Origin: Thioglobus_A sp964344985
GTDB taxonomy: Bacteria > Pseudomonadota > Gammaproteobacteria > PS1 > Pseudothioglobaceae
Assembly: GCA_964344985.1 (NCBI GenBank)
Contig: CAYFPI010000006.1
Coordinates: 19,506-83,505, forward strand
Direction: 5' to 3'
Length of the DNA: 64,000 nt
Shown here: positions 26,411-37,308 of the stretch, in pieces
Layout of the letters: each line of letters opens with the position of its first letter
Position numbering within the stretch: position 1 is the stretch's first letter
Notes under the pieces: generated by a model
Seen by the model: the letters and a program-made list of their open reading frames with translations, nothing else
Databases searched by the model: none
What the model was told of the DNA's origin: nothing
Translations under genes and position numbers: made by a program

Positions 26411-27061
26411 TTAAAGATTGTGAAGCTTGTAACCATTATCCTTTAGCCATTTTTTATCGATTTTATAAGTTGGTAAAATATTACCAACTAATCGCCAAAA
26501 ATCTTTTGAATGGTTCTTATGTACAGTGTGTGCTAATTCATGCACAATCACATAGTCAATCACGTGTATTGGTGCTTGAATAAGTAAGTAGTTAAGGTTA
26601 ATGTTGTTTGCACCACTACAAGAGCCCCATAAAGTCTTTTGCATCTTTAATCTTACTTGGTTGTAATTTAGCTGATATGTATCAGCGTAGTATTTAAGTC
26701 TTGGTAGGGCGATTTTTTTAAAAGCTGATTTATACCATTTTAAAAAATCATTCTTTCCACCGGTTTTTAACTTAAAAGCCACACCATCAAAACTCAATCC
26801 TTGTTGATGATCTGTATTGATGATTAACGGATAAGAGTTGCCTAAATATAAAAATTTTTCACCATTTTTATAACTCGGTTTCTCTATTTTTGTTAATTGA
26901 ATGGATTTTGATTTTTTTTCAATCCATGAAGATTTTTCATCAATAAATTTCTCTATTTTTTTAATAGATAATCGATTAGGCGCTCGAATAATTAATTCAG
27001 CATTGTGATTAATTTGCAAACTGAGAATTTTGCGTTTTGAGCGTATGAGTTGATAGTTCAT
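26411..27061 (-). CDS. YgjP-like M48/SprT-type metallopeptidase
   Basis: Protein of 216 aa with the zinc motif HELAH at 174-178 and a third ligand in NHSKDFW (H184). The segment LWGSCSG near 144 is characteristic of the YgjP/DUF45 family. The substrate is unknown. It faces grxD across the palindromic repeat. Confidence 0.87.
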   Translation of the reverse strand: MNYQLIRSKRKILSLQINHNAELIIRAPNRLSIKKIEKFIDEKSSWIEKKSKSIQLTKIEKPSYKNGEKFLYLGNSYPLIINTDHQQGLSFDGVAFKLKTGGKNDFLKWYKSAFKKIALPRLKYYADTYQLNYNQVRLKMQKTLWGSCSGANNINLNYLLIQAPIHVIDYVIVHELAHTVHKNHSKDFWRLVGNILPTYKIDKKWLKDNGYKLHNL

Positions 27062-27173
27062 AATCGCTATTTAACCTGATAAATGTTTAAAAAATCACTC
27101 ATTCGTAAAATTTCCAAAATTTTTAAGGGTCAAGACAACTTAAGCATATTTAAAAACCTGTTAAAGTACTGTC

Positions 27174-27398
27174 ATGACAACAAAAAACAAGTATGTAATT
27201 CGTTCACGTATTTCAGAGGCTAAATTTAGACAAATAATTTTGTTATTTTCTGAGGATTTGAGTGCAACTCAAATCTCTCATTTAACAGGATTAAGCAGAC
27301 AAACAATTAACAAGTATTTAACTGCTATCAGATTACGAATCTTGTCACTAACCATTTCTAATAATTTTTTATCTTTAATCATAATTATGTCTTATTAA
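27174..27398 (+). pseudogene. IS1595-like transposase N-terminal remnant
   Basis: The first 50 or so codons (KYVIRSRISEAKFRQII, then SATQISHLTGLSRQTINKYL) look like the helix-turn-helix head of ISXO2/IS1595-type transposases, whose full proteins exceed 200 aa. After residue 55 the frame becomes hydrophobic and stops at residue 74. No catalytic domain or matching terminal repeat was found up to purL. It is a dead 5' fragment of an insertion sequence, or a small domesticated DNA-binding protein. Confidence 0.65.
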
Positions 27399-27537
27399 CT
27401 AATTAATATACTGAATACTACACTATAATCGTAACATAATTAACGTATTTATTGATTAATACCTTGTATTGTGTGATATTTTGACACCAATATTTATAAT
27501 ACGGGTATGATTATGGTGAATAATAAATAGTTAGTAT

Positions 27538-30500
27538 TTAATCGACCCAGACTCTGGCATTTTCAAACATTCTCATCCATGGACTGCGCTCATCCCAATC
27601 TTTTGGATGGTGTGAGTATTGCACAGCTCTAAATACTCGCTCAGGATGTGGCATCATAATCGTTACACGTCCAGAATCGTTAGTAACACCAGCAACAGCG
27701 CTATCAGATCCATTTGGATTATGAGGATAATTTTGAGTAATATCGCCACTATGATCAACATATTGTAGTGCAATATTGTTTGCCTCGCTGCCTTTGAATA
27801 TCGCTCTTCCTTCGCCATGTGCAATGGCAATTGGCAAGACTGAATCTTCCATATTATTTAGGAAAATTGAATTAGACTTTCCAATCTTAACACTTGAAAA
27901 ACGTGCCTCAAATTGTTCTGATACATTGCGATTAAAACTTGGCCAATGTTCAGATCCTGGAATGATTGATGATAGATTTGAAATCATCTGACAGCCATTA
28001 CACACACCCAGTGCAAAACTATCTTCTCTATTAAAGAATGACTCGAATTCATCTTTAGCGCGATTATTGTACAAAATTGAACTCGCCCAACCACGACCAG
28101 CACCGAGCACATCACCATAAGAGAATCCGCCACAGGCCACAAGCCCTTTAAACTCTTCTAGCGACACTCTACCAGATAGAATATCACTCATGTGAACATC
28201 AACAGCGTCAAATTCTGCCTTGGTAAAGGCCATGCCCATTTCCACTTGTCCGTTAATACCTTGTTCTCTAAGGATGGCAATTTTTGGTTTTACATCGCTG
28301 TTAATATAAGGCGCTGATACAGATTGATTGATATCAAAGCTCGGATCGATTTTAAGACCCGAAGTTTGTTGTTTGATATCATCAAATTCTTGCTGAGCAC
28401 ATTCAGGATTATCACGCAGCTTCGCAACTTCGTAAGAAGTGGAGCACCAAAGTGATTGTAATGTTGTTCTAGATTCAGAATATATTGTGTTATTGTTTTC
28501 AACAATTTCAATATTATCAGTGCTATTGATTTGGGCAATGTTGTGTGTACATTTTTCAAGACCTGCAGCTGCTAATTTTTCTAAGACAATTTGTTTGTTG
28601 CTACTGTTGACTTGAATAACACAACCTAACTCTTCATTGAATAAAGTCTCAATACTAGCACTGTCTAAATCAATAGTTAAACCGCAATGTGAAGCAAAAG
28701 CCATTTCAAGTAGCGTGGTAATAACACCGCCATCAGAACGATCATGATAAGCATCAATTAGATTATCTTTGTTCAACTGGTTGATAACAGTAAAGAACTT
28801 TTTAAACAAAGCGCTATCATCAAGATTTGGTGCGATATCACCAATCTGATTATATACTTGCGCTAAGCAAGATCCACCCATTCTGTTTTGGCCAAAACCA
28901 AGATCGATGAGTAACAACTCACTTTCTTGTGTGGTGTTAAGTAGTGGTGTTTTTTGTGCCCTAACATCAGGAGTTTTGGAAAAAGCAGTAATGATAAGCG
29001 AAAGTGGTGCAGTTACAGATTTGTCTTGTCCACTTTCATCTTGCCACGAGCTTTTCATACTCATTGAATCTTTACCAACAGGAACGGTAAGTCCTAGTTC
29101 GGGGCACAGATCCATGCCAACTGCTTTAACTGCTTCAAAGAGTTTTGCATCTTCACCAGTATGTCCAGATGCACTCATCCAATTGGCACTCAAACTAATA
29201 TCATGAATATCTTCTACATAGCCACCCAGCATGTTGGTTAAAGATTCACCAATGGTCATACGTGCAGCTGCATTAGCATCACATAATGCAAGTGGCGTAC
29301 GCTCACCCAAAGACATAATCTCGCCCTTAAAGCCTACGTAATCAGAAATTGAAATAGCGCAATCAGCAACTGGAACTTGCCAAGGACCAACAAATTGATC
29401 ACGCGCCACCATGCCTGTTACACTTCTATCACCAATGGTAATTAAGAAGTTTTTACTGGCAACTGTTGGTAATTGCAATACTCGATTAATGGCATTACCA
29501 AGATCGATATTACTAGTATCAAGCGCATTAAGATTTATATTTTGTGTTGTTGCTTCAATGTTGGTTTTTGGTGGATTGCCAAGTAGTACAGACATTGGCA
29601 TGTCAATTGGCTCATCTTTAAATAACTCATCACTAAGCACCAATTCTTGTTCTTTGGTTGATTCACCAAGTACTGCAAATGGTGTGCGTTCACGCTCACA
29701 GATATTGCTAAAAGTATCTAAATTATCAGCAGAGATTGCCAATACATAACGCTCTTGTGATTCATTGCACCAAATCTCAAGTGGTGACATTTGATTATCA
29801 TCATTTGGAACATTTCTAAGCTCAAAACGACCGCCACGACCAGAATCATTAACCAACTCAGGTAGACCATTTGATAAGCCACCTGCACCAATATCATGAA
29901 TAGAAATAATAGGGTTGTCATCACCCAGATTTGCACAACGATCGATAACTTCTTGAGCGCGTCTTTCCATTTCTGGGTTGGCACGTTGTACAGAGGCAAA
30001 GTCTAGATCTTCACTTTGTTCACCACTCTTAATGCTTGATGCAGCACCGCCGCCTAGGCCGATCAGCATTGCTGGGCCGCCTAAAACGATAATTTTACTG
30101 CCAACTGGAATGTTGCCTTTTTCAATATGTTGCTCTTGAATGTGTCCTAAACCACCAGCTAGCATGATTGGCTTATGATAGCCGCGAATATCACCATCTG
30201 GTGTTTGTTGTTCATAGGTTCTGAAATATCCCAAAGTATTTGGACGGCCAAACTCATTATTAAATGCCGCTGCGCCAATTGGCCCTTCAAGCATAATGTC
30301 AAGCGCAGATACAATTTGAGAAGGCTTTCCGTTATCGATTTCCCAAGGTTGTTTGGCGTTGTTGATTTTTAGGTTGGATACGCTAAATCCGCATAGACCA
30401 ACTTTTGGTTTAGAGCCTTGTCCAGTTGCGCCTTCATCACGAATTTCACCACCAGATCCTGTTGCTGCACCTGGGTGTGGTGCAATAGCAGTAGGGTGGT

Positions 30501-31374
30501 TGTGCGTTTCTACTTTCATCAGAATGGCGCGGTGCTCTTTACTGCTTACATAATGAGTGTTTTCATCTGCATAAAAGCGCTCACCTTCGTAACCTTCCAT
30601 AACAGCAGAGTTGTCTGAGTAAACACTTAATAGACCTTCTGGATGTTTATGATAAGTGTTTCTAATCATAGCAAACAGACTCTTTGCTTGTTCTACACCA
30701 TCAATCTTCCAGTCTGCATTGAAAATCTTATGACGACAATGTTCAGAGTTTGCTTGCGCAAACATCATAAGCTCAACATCTGTTGGGTTGCGCTCTAGCT
30801 TAGTAAAGTTTTCAACCAAATAATCAATTTCACCAACAGAAAGTGCCAATCCTAGCTCAGTATTTGTTTTTTCTAGAGCTGTTTTTCCTTGGGAAAGGAT
30901 ATCAATACTAGTAAAAGCCTTTGGCTCAAAGTTGTCAAAAATAGTATGTGCATCGTTAACTGAATCCAATAAAGATTCAGTCATCTTGTCCATAATGCAA
31001 TCAAGTACAGCTCTGGTGTTGGTAATTTCACAATTAAAGTGATAAATAACACCACGCTCAATGCGATTAATTTGATTAATATCACACAAGTGTACAATGT
31101 CAGTTGCTTTGGAAGACCAAGGTGAGATTGTGCCAAGTCTTGGCGTTACAATAATGCTTGAAGCATCATCAGTGATGCTTGTTTTATCAGCGTAGTTAAG
31201 TAGTTGATCTAAATGTTGCTCTTGTTCGTTAGAAAGAGGTGAATTAAGATCAGCAAAATGAATAAACTCAGCACCTAGTAATATTAGGTTGGACTGCGCC
31301 TTGGTTAGTTTTTTTTGTAAAGCTTCTTGTCTGAATGCACCTAATGCGCTAATACCTTGGTGAATGTGAATCAT
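27538..31374 (-). CDS. purL: Phosphoribosylformylglycinamidine synthase
   Basis: Large single-chain FGAM synthase of purine synthesis, 1278 aa. The layout is an N-terminal PurS-like part, two AIR-synthase-like halves (first with KVETHNHPTAIAPHPGAATG near 290) and a C-terminal class I glutaminase. The glutaminase cysteine is C1125 in GVCNGCQM, with H1243 and E1245 in HPERVF. It overlaps yebC by 4 bp, an operon with it. The 164 bp beyond its stop, towards the IS remnant, show no feature except AT-rich sequence. Confidence 0.97.
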   Translation of the reverse strand: MIHIHQGISALGAFRQEALQKKLTKAQSNLILLGAEFIHFADLNSPLSNEQEQHLDQLLNYADKTSITDDASSIIVTPRLGTISPWSSKATDIVHLCDINQINRIERGVIYHFNCEITNTRAVLDCIMDKMTESLLDSVNDAHTIFDNFEPKAFTSIDILSQGKTALEKTNTELGLALSVGEIDYLVENFTKLERNPTDVELMMFAQANSEHCRHKIFNADWKIDGVEQAKSLFAMIRNTYHKHPEGLLSVYSDNSAVMEGYEGERFYADENTHYVSSKEHRAILMKVETHNHPTAIAPHPGAATGSGGEIRDEGATGQGSKPKVGLCGFSVSNLKINNAKQPWEIDNGKPSQIVSALDIMLEGPIGAAAFNNEFGRPNTLGYFRTYEQQTPDGDIRGYHKPIMLAGGLGHIQEQHIEKGNIPVGSKIIVLGGPAMLIGLGGGAASSIKSGEQSEDLDFASVQRANPEMERRAQEVIDRCANLGDDNPIISIHDIGAGGLSNGLPELVNDSGRGGRFELRNVPNDDNQMSPLEIWCNESQERYVLAISADNLDTFSNICERERTPFAVLGESTKEQELVLSDELFKDEPIDMPMSVLLGNPPKTNIEATTQNINLNALDTSNIDLGNAINRVLQLPTVASKNFLITIGDRSVTGMVARDQFVGPWQVPVADCAISISDYVGFKGEIMSLGERTPLALCDANAAARMTIGESLTNMLGGYVEDIHDISLSANWMSASGHTGEDAKLFEAVKAVGMDLCPELGLTVPVGKDSMSMKSSWQDESGQDKSVTAPLSLIITAFSKTPDVRAQKTPLLNTTQESELLLIDLGFGQNRMGGSCLAQVYNQIGDIAPNLDDSALFKKFFTVINQLNKDNLIDAYHDRSDGGVITTLLEMAFASHCGLTIDLDSASIETLFNEELGCVIQVNSSNKQIVLEKLAAAGLEKCTHNIAQINSTDNIEIVENNNTIYSESRTTLQSLWCSTSYEVAKLRDNPECAQQEFDDIKQQTSGLKIDPSFDINQSVSAPYINSDVKPKIAILREQGINGQVEMGMAFTKAEFDAVDVHMSDILSGRVSLEEFKGLVACGGFSYGDVLGAGRGWASSILYNNRAKDEFESFFNREDSFALGVCNGCQMISNLSSIIPGSEHWPSFNRNVSEQFEARFSSVKIGKSNSIFLNNMEDSVLPIAIAHGEGRAIFKGSEANNIALQYVDHSGDITQNYPHNPNGSDSAVAGVTNDSGRVTIMMPHPERVFRAVQYSHHPKDWDERSPWMRMFENARVWVD

Positions 31375-32111
31375 AATTGTGCCATTACTTCGTCAGAGAT
31401 ATCAGCATTGTGATAAACCTCTTGTGTGTCATCCAAATCTTCTAATCGGTCAATTAATTTCATGAATTTTTCTGCGTCTTGAAGGTTTAGCTTTACACGC
31501 GTAGCTGGCTCCATGGTGACTTGTGCATGCGTCGGCCTTAAACCAGCATCAGCAAGTGCATCCTTAACTGTGAAGAAATCCTCAGGCGTGGTAATTACAT
31601 CAATTGAGCCATCATCATTACTAACAACATCTTCTGCGCCACTATCAAGTGCTACTTCCATAATTTGATCTTCGTCACCAGATGCAAAGTTGATAAATCC
31701 TTGTTTGGTAAATAGATAATTAACCGAGCCGTCAGTGCCTAAATTACCACCGTGTTTTGAAAAAGCATGACGAACATCTGCAACCGTTCTATTTCTATTG
31801 TCAGTCAGTGTGTCTACCATAATAGCAGTGCCACCTAAGCCGTAGCCTTCATAGCGAACTTCATCATAATTTTCACCTTCCAGGTCGCCACTACCGCGTT
31901 TTACCGCGTTTTCAATGGTATCTCGTTTCATGTTGGCAGCCAAGGCTTTATCGATAACCATTCGAAGGCTTGGATTGTTTTCAACTACACCACCACCTTG
32001 TTTGGCAGCAATAACAATTTCTTTAATAAGCTTAGTAAAAATCTTGCCACGCTTGGCATCTTGTGCACCTTTTCTGTGTTGAATATTGTGCCATTTACTA
32101 TGTCCAGCCAT
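31371..32111 (-). CDS. yebC: YebC/PmpR-family regulatory protein
   Basis: TACO1-like protein of 246 aa (MAGHSKWHNIQHRKGAQDAKRG cut short here), family usually named as a transcriptional regulator and more recently linked to translation of proline-rich stretches. The typical central YEGYGLGG motif is present. In gammaproteobacteria yebC usually precedes ruvC; here purL follows it, and ruvA stands alone at 8 kb. Confidence 0.93.
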   Translation of the reverse strand: MAGHSKWHNIQHRKGAQDAKRGKIFTKLIKEIVIAAKQGGGVVENNPSLRMVIDKALAANMKRDTIENAVKRGSGDLEGENYDEVRYEGYGLGGTAIMVDTLTDNRNRTVADVRHAFSKHGGNLGTDGSVNYLFTKQGFINFASGDEDQIMEVALDSGAEDVVSNDDGSIDVITTPEDFFTVKDALADAGLRPTHAQVTMEPATRVKLNLQDAEKFMKLIDRLEDLDDTQEVYHNADISDEVMAQL

Positions 32112-32149
32112 GAAGTTATCTCCAGTTTTTAAGTTTGTTAAATTTTACC

Positions 32150-33100
32150 TTATGCAGTGAAATCGAGTAATTTTTGTATGGAATCTTTTGCTCGAATACT
32201 GATGGATTTTTCAATTGTTATTTCGTTAGTTTTGTTGCGAATTGCATCTAGACAATTTTCTAAATTATTCATTGCCATCCATTCACAATGTGCACAAGAC
32301 TCGCAATCTGCACCAACACCCATGGTTGGTGCTTCAATGAGTTTTTTATTGGGTGCAACTTCACGCATTTTATGAAAAATTCCGTTATCTGTTGCCACGA
32401 TAAAGGTTTGTTCATCTCTATCTTTAACTGCATTAATAAGGGCGGTGGTAGAACCCACCACTGTTGCCAAATTAACTACTGCTTGGGGTGATTCAGGGTG
32501 TACTAATGTGGCAGCTTCTGGATGTTTGTTTTGCAAATTGATGAGCGCATCTGCCCTAAAGCGCTCATGCACCACGCAAGAACCTTGCCAGAGCAGCATG
32601 TCAGCACCTGTTTCATTTTGCACATAAGTGCCTAGATGTCTGTCTGGTGCCCAAAGAATTTTCTTTCCTTGCTCTTTAAGATGTTTGACCACACTAAGAG
32701 CACTACCTGAGGTAACCACCCAATCTGCTCGCGCTTTTACTTCCGCTGAAGTGTTTGCATAAACCACCACTTCTCTGTTGGGATGCTGATCACAAAAAGG
32801 TGCAAACTCCTTAATAGGACAGTCTTCGTCCAAAGAGCAGGTAGCTTCAAGATCTAGCACCAAAATGGTTTTTTCAGGAGATAGGATTTTGGCCGTCTCT
32901 CCCATAAATTTAACTCCTGCTACCACAATAGTATCAGCGTCAGAGTTTTTCCCAAAACGAGCCATTTCTAAAGAATCAGAAACAATACCACCAGTTTCTT
33001 CAGCGAGTGTTTGTAATTCGCTAGAAACATAATAATGCGCTACTAAAATTGCATTATTAGCTTTTAGTTCTGCCTTAATTTGGGATCTAAGGGTTGACAC
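32150..33100 (-). CDS. nadA: Quinolinate synthase A
   Basis: [4Fe-4S] enzyme of NAD synthesis that condenses iminoaspartate with DHAP. The 316 aa protein has the AHYYVSSELQ motif (21-30) and cluster cysteines at C88 (ATCSLDEDC), in GSCVVHERF, and in the C-terminal CESCAHCEW. It follows aspS by 6 bp on the same strand. nadB and nadC are not in the window. Confidence 0.95.
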   Translation of the reverse strand: MSTLRSQIKAELKANNAILVAHYYVSSELQTLAEETGGIVSDSLEMARFGKNSDADTIVVAGVKFMGETAKILSPEKTILVLDLEATCSLDEDCPIKEFAPFCDQHPNREVVVYANTSAEVKARADWVVTSGSALSVVKHLKEQGKKILWAPDRHLGTYVQNETGADMLLWQGSCVVHERFRADALINLQNKHPEAATLVHPESPQAVVNLATVVGSTTALINAVKDRDEQTFIVATDNGIFHKMREVAPNKKLIEAPTMGVGADCESCAHCEWMAMNNLENCLDAIRNKTNEITIEKSISIRAKDSIQKLLDFTA

Positions 33101-33106
33101 AATAAA

Positions 33107-34858
33107 TTATTCTTTTTCTGGTAAGCTCACCTGTACACTTAATTCACGAAGTAATTTTCTCGGCACACCAGCAGGGGCGTCGGTTAATAGACAAGCTGCC
33201 GTTTGTGTTTTAGGGAATGCAATAACATCACGAATAGATTCACTACCAGTCATGATCATTACTAGTCGATCAAGACCAAATGCCATACCACCGTGAGGAG
33301 GGCAGCCATATTCTAGAGCATCAAGTAAGAAGCCAAATTTATCTTGAGCTTCTTCATCAGATATGCCCAGTAATTTCAATACAGTTTGTTGCATATCAGA
33401 CTGGTGAATACGAATTGAACCGCCACCTACTTCAGAGCCGTTAATAACTAAATCGTAAGCACGAGACAGAGCGCTATCAGCAGTTTGCTCTAAGGTTTGA
33501 GTATCAACATTAGGTGCGGTAAATGGATGGTGAATTGCATTCAGTGAGCCATCATCGCCTTTTTCAAACATTGGGAAATCAATAACCCAAATTGGCGCCC
33601 ACTCAGAGTCAAACAAGTCTAGATCTTTAGCAAGTTGTTCACGTAGGTTTCCTAAAGACTCATTAACAATTTTAGTTTTATCTGCACCAAAGAAGATGAT
33701 ATCGCCTGTTTGGGCATCTGTTATTTCAATAACCTTGGCGGTTACCTCATCACCCAAGAATTTTAAAATTGGTGAGGCTGGACCATCTTCATTAAGTTTG
33801 ATATAGGCCAGACCTTTGGCGCCATAAATACTAACGTACTTGGTGTACTTATCAATATTCTTACGACTGATTGACGCACCACCTGGCACCTTAAGCGCTG
33901 CTACACGTGAGTCATTACCACTTGCCGGGCCTGAGAATACTTTAAAGTCCACGCCTTGCATTAGCTCATCCATATCAACTATTTGCATTGGAATACGCAT
34001 ATCAGGGCGATCTACACCGTATTTGCTCATGGCATCAGCATAAGTAATTTGTGGAAAGTTATCACCTAAATCTACATTAATGACTTCTTTAAACATGCCA
34101 CGTGTCATTTCTTCCATCATATTCATGATTTCATCTTCATTCATGAATGAAGTTTCAACGTCAAGTTGAGTAAATTCTGGCTGACGATCGGCGCGAAGAT
34201 CTTCATCTCTAAAACATTTAACAATTTGATAATAACGTTCAAATCCTGACATCATTAACAATTGTTTAAATAACTGTGGAGATTGAGGTAGGGCAAAAAA
34301 TTCACCAGGGTGGGTACGAGAAGGCACTAAATAGTCACGCGCACCCTCAGGTGTTGCTTTGGTTAAAAATGGTGTTTCAATGTCTAAGAAATCATTTTTA
34401 TCCATAAACTCACGCATAAAGTGCGTTACTTTAGAGCGCAATCTCATGCGTTTTTGCATAACATCATTTCTAAGATCAAGATATCTATACTTTAGGCGAA
34501 CCTCTTCGGAGGTGTCAGCTGCGTTGATTTGGAATGGTGTTGGTTTTGATGCATTTAGAATTTCAATATGATCAGCAACAATCTCAATCTCACCGCTGGC
34601 AAGTTTTGTATTAATTAAACTCTCATCTCTTGCGATAACTGTTCCAGTGATTTTTAAAACAAATTCATTACGAATGCTTTCAGCTAAAGAGAAGTCGTTA
34701 TTGTCCGGGTTGATAACGACTTGAGCAATGCCGCGCTTATCACGCATATCTAAAAAGATCACACCACCATGGTCACGTCTGCGATTCACCCAGCCGCAAA
34801 TCTCTACCGTTTGATCAATGTTTGTTTTGTTTAAATCACCACAATAATGTGTTCTCAT
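33107..34858 (-). CDS. aspS: Aspartyl-tRNA synthetase
   Basis: Class II synthetase of bacterial type, 583 aa: an N-terminal anticodon-binding OB fold (MRTHYCGDLNKTNIDQTVEI begins it), class II motifs FLDIETPFLTKATPEGARD (motif 1-2 region) and a GAD insertion, and the motif 3 region GLDRLVM near 530. It lies 27 bp from the DUF502 gene. Confidence 0.96.
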   Translation of the reverse strand: MRTHYCGDLNKTNIDQTVEICGWVNRRRDHGGVIFLDMRDKRGIAQVVINPDNNDFSLAESIRNEFVLKITGTVIARDESLINTKLASGEIEIVADHIEILNASKPTPFQINAADTSEEVRLKYRYLDLRNDVMQKRMRLRSKVTHFMREFMDKNDFLDIETPFLTKATPEGARDYLVPSRTHPGEFFALPQSPQLFKQLLMMSGFERYYQIVKCFRDEDLRADRQPEFTQLDVETSFMNEDEIMNMMEEMTRGMFKEVINVDLGDNFPQITYADAMSKYGVDRPDMRIPMQIVDMDELMQGVDFKVFSGPASGNDSRVAALKVPGGASISRKNIDKYTKYVSIYGAKGLAYIKLNEDGPASPILKFLGDEVTAKVIEITDAQTGDIIFFGADKTKIVNESLGNLREQLAKDLDLFDSEWAPIWVIDFPMFEKGDDGSLNAIHHPFTAPNVDTQTLEQTADSALSRAYDLVINGSEVGGGSIRIHQSDMQQTVLKLLGISDEEAQDKFGFLLDALEYGCPPHGGMAFGLDRLVMIMTGSESIRDVIAFPKTQTAACLLTDAPAGVPRKLLRELSVQVSLPEKE

Positions 34859-34885
34859 TTTCTCTCTTCCTTGTTATATTTGGTT

Positions 34886-35479
34886 TTATTTAGGTGTTAC
34901 TACACCAGTAGAAATAATTAATTTAAATGCCTCATCAACACTCATGTTTAATTCAATGACATCGGTTTTTGGCAACATAATAAAAAATCCCGAGGTGGGG
35001 TTAGGGGTTGTTGGTACATAAATATTGATAATTTCTTGCCCAATTTTTTCCTCAACTTCACCGCGATAATCACCTGTTTGAAAAGCGATTGTCCACATGT
35101 CTTTGCGCGGATATTCAACCAACAATGCTTTTTTAAAACTGTTACTTGATGGACTTAATACTGTATCTGAGAGTTGCTTTAAGGCCTTGTAAATACCTCT
35201 AAATCCAGGAATTTTATCAAGCATTCCTTCCCATAGACTAAGTAGTTTTCGACCAATAAAATTGTTAACCAGTATTCCGGTAACAATAAGAATTAGAATT
35301 ACCCAAACAATGCCAGATCCAGGAATACTTCCTTCAAAGTTAAACAAAGCTTCAGGTAAGTACTTAGGTGGGACGATGTCATTGACCAGCTCTAGGAAGA
35401 ACTTAATAACAACAATACTAAGACCTAAAGGAATCCAAAAAAGCAGACCAGAAATAAAATAGTTTCTAAGGTTTTTCAA
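34886..35479 (-). CDS. DUF502 membrane protein
   Basis: Protein of 197 aa with two N-terminal membrane helices (about 8-28 and 53-75) and a soluble C-terminal domain with VEYPRKDMWTIAFQTG and PTTPNPTSGFFIMLPK, signatures of DUF502. In many proteobacteria this family sits directly upstream of aspS, as here. The function is unknown. Confidence 0.87.
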   Translation of the reverse strand: MKNLRNYFISGLLFWIPLGLSIVVIKFFLELVNDIVPPKYLPEALFNFEGSIPGSGIVWVILILIVTGILVNNFIGRKLLSLWEGMLDKIPGFRGIYKALKQLSDTVLSPSSNSFKKALLVEYPRKDMWTIAFQTGDYRGEVEEKIGQEIINIYVPTTPNPTSGFFIMLPKTDVIELNMSVDEAFKLIISTGVVTPK

Positions 35480-35555
35480 CGCTGAAAGACTAAATAGTAA
35501 AAAGCTATTATTTTAGCATAAGCATTAGCTTGATACGAAGGACAAACATCCTTGG

Positions 35556-36332
35556 TTAAAACGATTCTTCTTCCCTTAGAGTTAGAATTTCACAGCCGTT
35601 TTCAGTAACCAATATAGTATGCTCCCATTGGGCAGAAAGTGAGCGATCTTTAGTAGTAACAGTCCAACCATCTACTTTTGAAGTGGCTACTTCATAACCA
35701 CCAATATTTACCATGGGTTCAATGGTAAAAGTCATTCCAGGTTCAAGAATTGGACTACTATTTAAATTACCATCATCATAGTGAACTACTTGAGGTTCGG
35801 CATGAAAAGTTTGACCAATGCCGTGACCACAATAATCATGCACTACTGAACAGTTATTCTTATCCGCATGTGCACCAATCGCCATGCCAATTTCACCTAA
35901 GCGAATACCCGGTTTAACTTTTTTAATACCGATATACATACACTCTTGCGCAATTCGGCAAATGCGTTGAGCTTTAACATTGGCCTTGCCAATAATAAAC
36001 ATCTTGGATGTATCGCCATGATAGCCGTCTTTAATAACAGTGATATCAATATTGACAATGTCGCCTTTTTTTAACTTTTTCTCGCCAGGGATGCCGTGAC
36101 AAACAACATTGTTGACACTGGTACAAATTGATTTTGGAAAGCCGTGATAATTAAGTGGGGCAGGGATGGCTTTTTGCACATCTACAATGTAATCATGACA
36201 AATTTTATCCAACTCATCCGTGCTAACACCTGCTTTAATAAAAGGCGCAATCATATCTAAAACGTCAGCGGCCAAACGGCCAGCTACGCGCATCTTTTCT
36301 ATCTCATCAGCTGATTTAATATCAATGGCCAT
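35556..36332 (-). CDS. map: Methionine aminopeptidase, type I
   Basis: Cobalt/manganese-type metallopeptidase of 258 aa that removes the initiator methionine. The metal ligands lie in NIDITVIKDGYHGDTS, GHGIGQTFHAEP and the C-terminal TIEPM and WEHTILVTE segments. It is 2 bp downstream of htpX rather than beside rpsB, the common location. Confidence 0.95.
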   Translation of the reverse strand: MAIDIKSADEIEKMRVAGRLAADVLDMIAPFIKAGVSTDELDKICHDYIVDVQKAIPAPLNYHGFPKSICTSVNNVVCHGIPGEKKLKKGDIVNIDITVIKDGYHGDTSKMFIIGKANVKAQRICRIAQECMYIGIKKVKPGIRLGEIGMAIGAHADKNNCSVVHDYCGHGIGQTFHAEPQVVHYDDGNLNSSPILEPGMTFTIEPMVNIGGYEVATSKVDGWTVTTKDRSLSAQWEHTILVTENGCEILTLREEESF

Positions 36333-36334
36333 TG

Positions 36335-37232
36335 TTACGCTTTATTTTTAGCTCGAGTCTCTAGCGCTTCAATGCGAGCTTCAATTGGCGGATGAGAAGA
36401 GAATAATGCCATAAATCCAGCCTTGTCATTAATGCCAAATGCTGCCATTTGTTCAGGAAGTGCTTGAGGCTCAACTTGTCCTAGGCGTTTTAGTGCGCCA
36501 ATCATATTTTGGTGTCCAGCCAAATCTGCCCCTCCAGTGTCTGCAACAAATTCACGCTTTCTTGAAACATACATAACAATGGTTGAAGCCAAAATCGACA
36601 AGACGACTTGTGCAAATAGGGTGGTTATGAAGTAGCCAATACCGTGACCCTGATTATTTTTTAAAATAACGCGATCAACCACATGACCAATCACACGCGA
36701 AAAGAAAATAACAAAGGTATTAACTACGCCTTGAATAAGCGTAAGAGTTACCATATCACCATTAGCAACATGGCTCATTTCGTGTCCAACAACCGCTTCA
36801 ATTTCACCTTTATTCATGTTGTCTAGTAAGCCTTGAGAAACCGCAACCAAGGCTTTGTTTTTACTAGCACCTGTGGCAAAAGCGTTCATTGAATTTGATG
36901 GAAATATGGCCACTTCTGGCATTTGAATACCAACAATTTTTGCTTGTGANNNNNNNNNNTTTAACAGTGTCTACTAACCATTTTTCAACGTTAGAAGATG
37001 GGTTTTCAATAACCACAGCACCTGTCATGCGTTTTGCCATCCATTTGGAAATAGCCAGTGAAATAAATGCACCACCAAAACCAAAAATTGCAGAAAAAAC
37101 CAGCAAAGCATTAATGTCTAAATCTGATCCATTAGCTGCCAACAGTGAATCAACACCTAGGATTCTTAGTGTAATACTAAGTAAAACAATAATGGCAATG
37201 TTAGTTAATAAAAACAAAAATATTCTTTTCAT
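36335..37232 (-). CDS. htpX: Membrane zinc metalloprotease HtpX, interrupted by an assembly gap
   Basis: M48 membrane protease that degrades misfolded membrane proteins. The N-terminal half (MKRIFLFLLTNIAIIVLLSI) has two membrane helices and ends at WLVDTVK; after ten Ns (36950-36959) the other half begins SQAKIVGIQMPEVAIFPS in a different frame. The zinc motif HEMSH and a later E in REFVADTGG are intact. Family spacing (TV followed by two residues, then QA) suggests that almost no sequence is missing under the Ns, so the frame break is an artefact. Confidence 0.93.
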
Positions 37233-37308
37233 GACTTTCCTGTTGTAAAAAATTAGATACTGATTATATAAGGACTATTATCGTTTAATTCAAGCTAAAT
37301 AGGTTACA

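Noticed and set aside
27399..27537. Remainder of an IS1595-like element after the transposase head
   Set aside because: No catalytic motif, terminal inverted repeat or target duplication could be seen; only AT-rich sequence.
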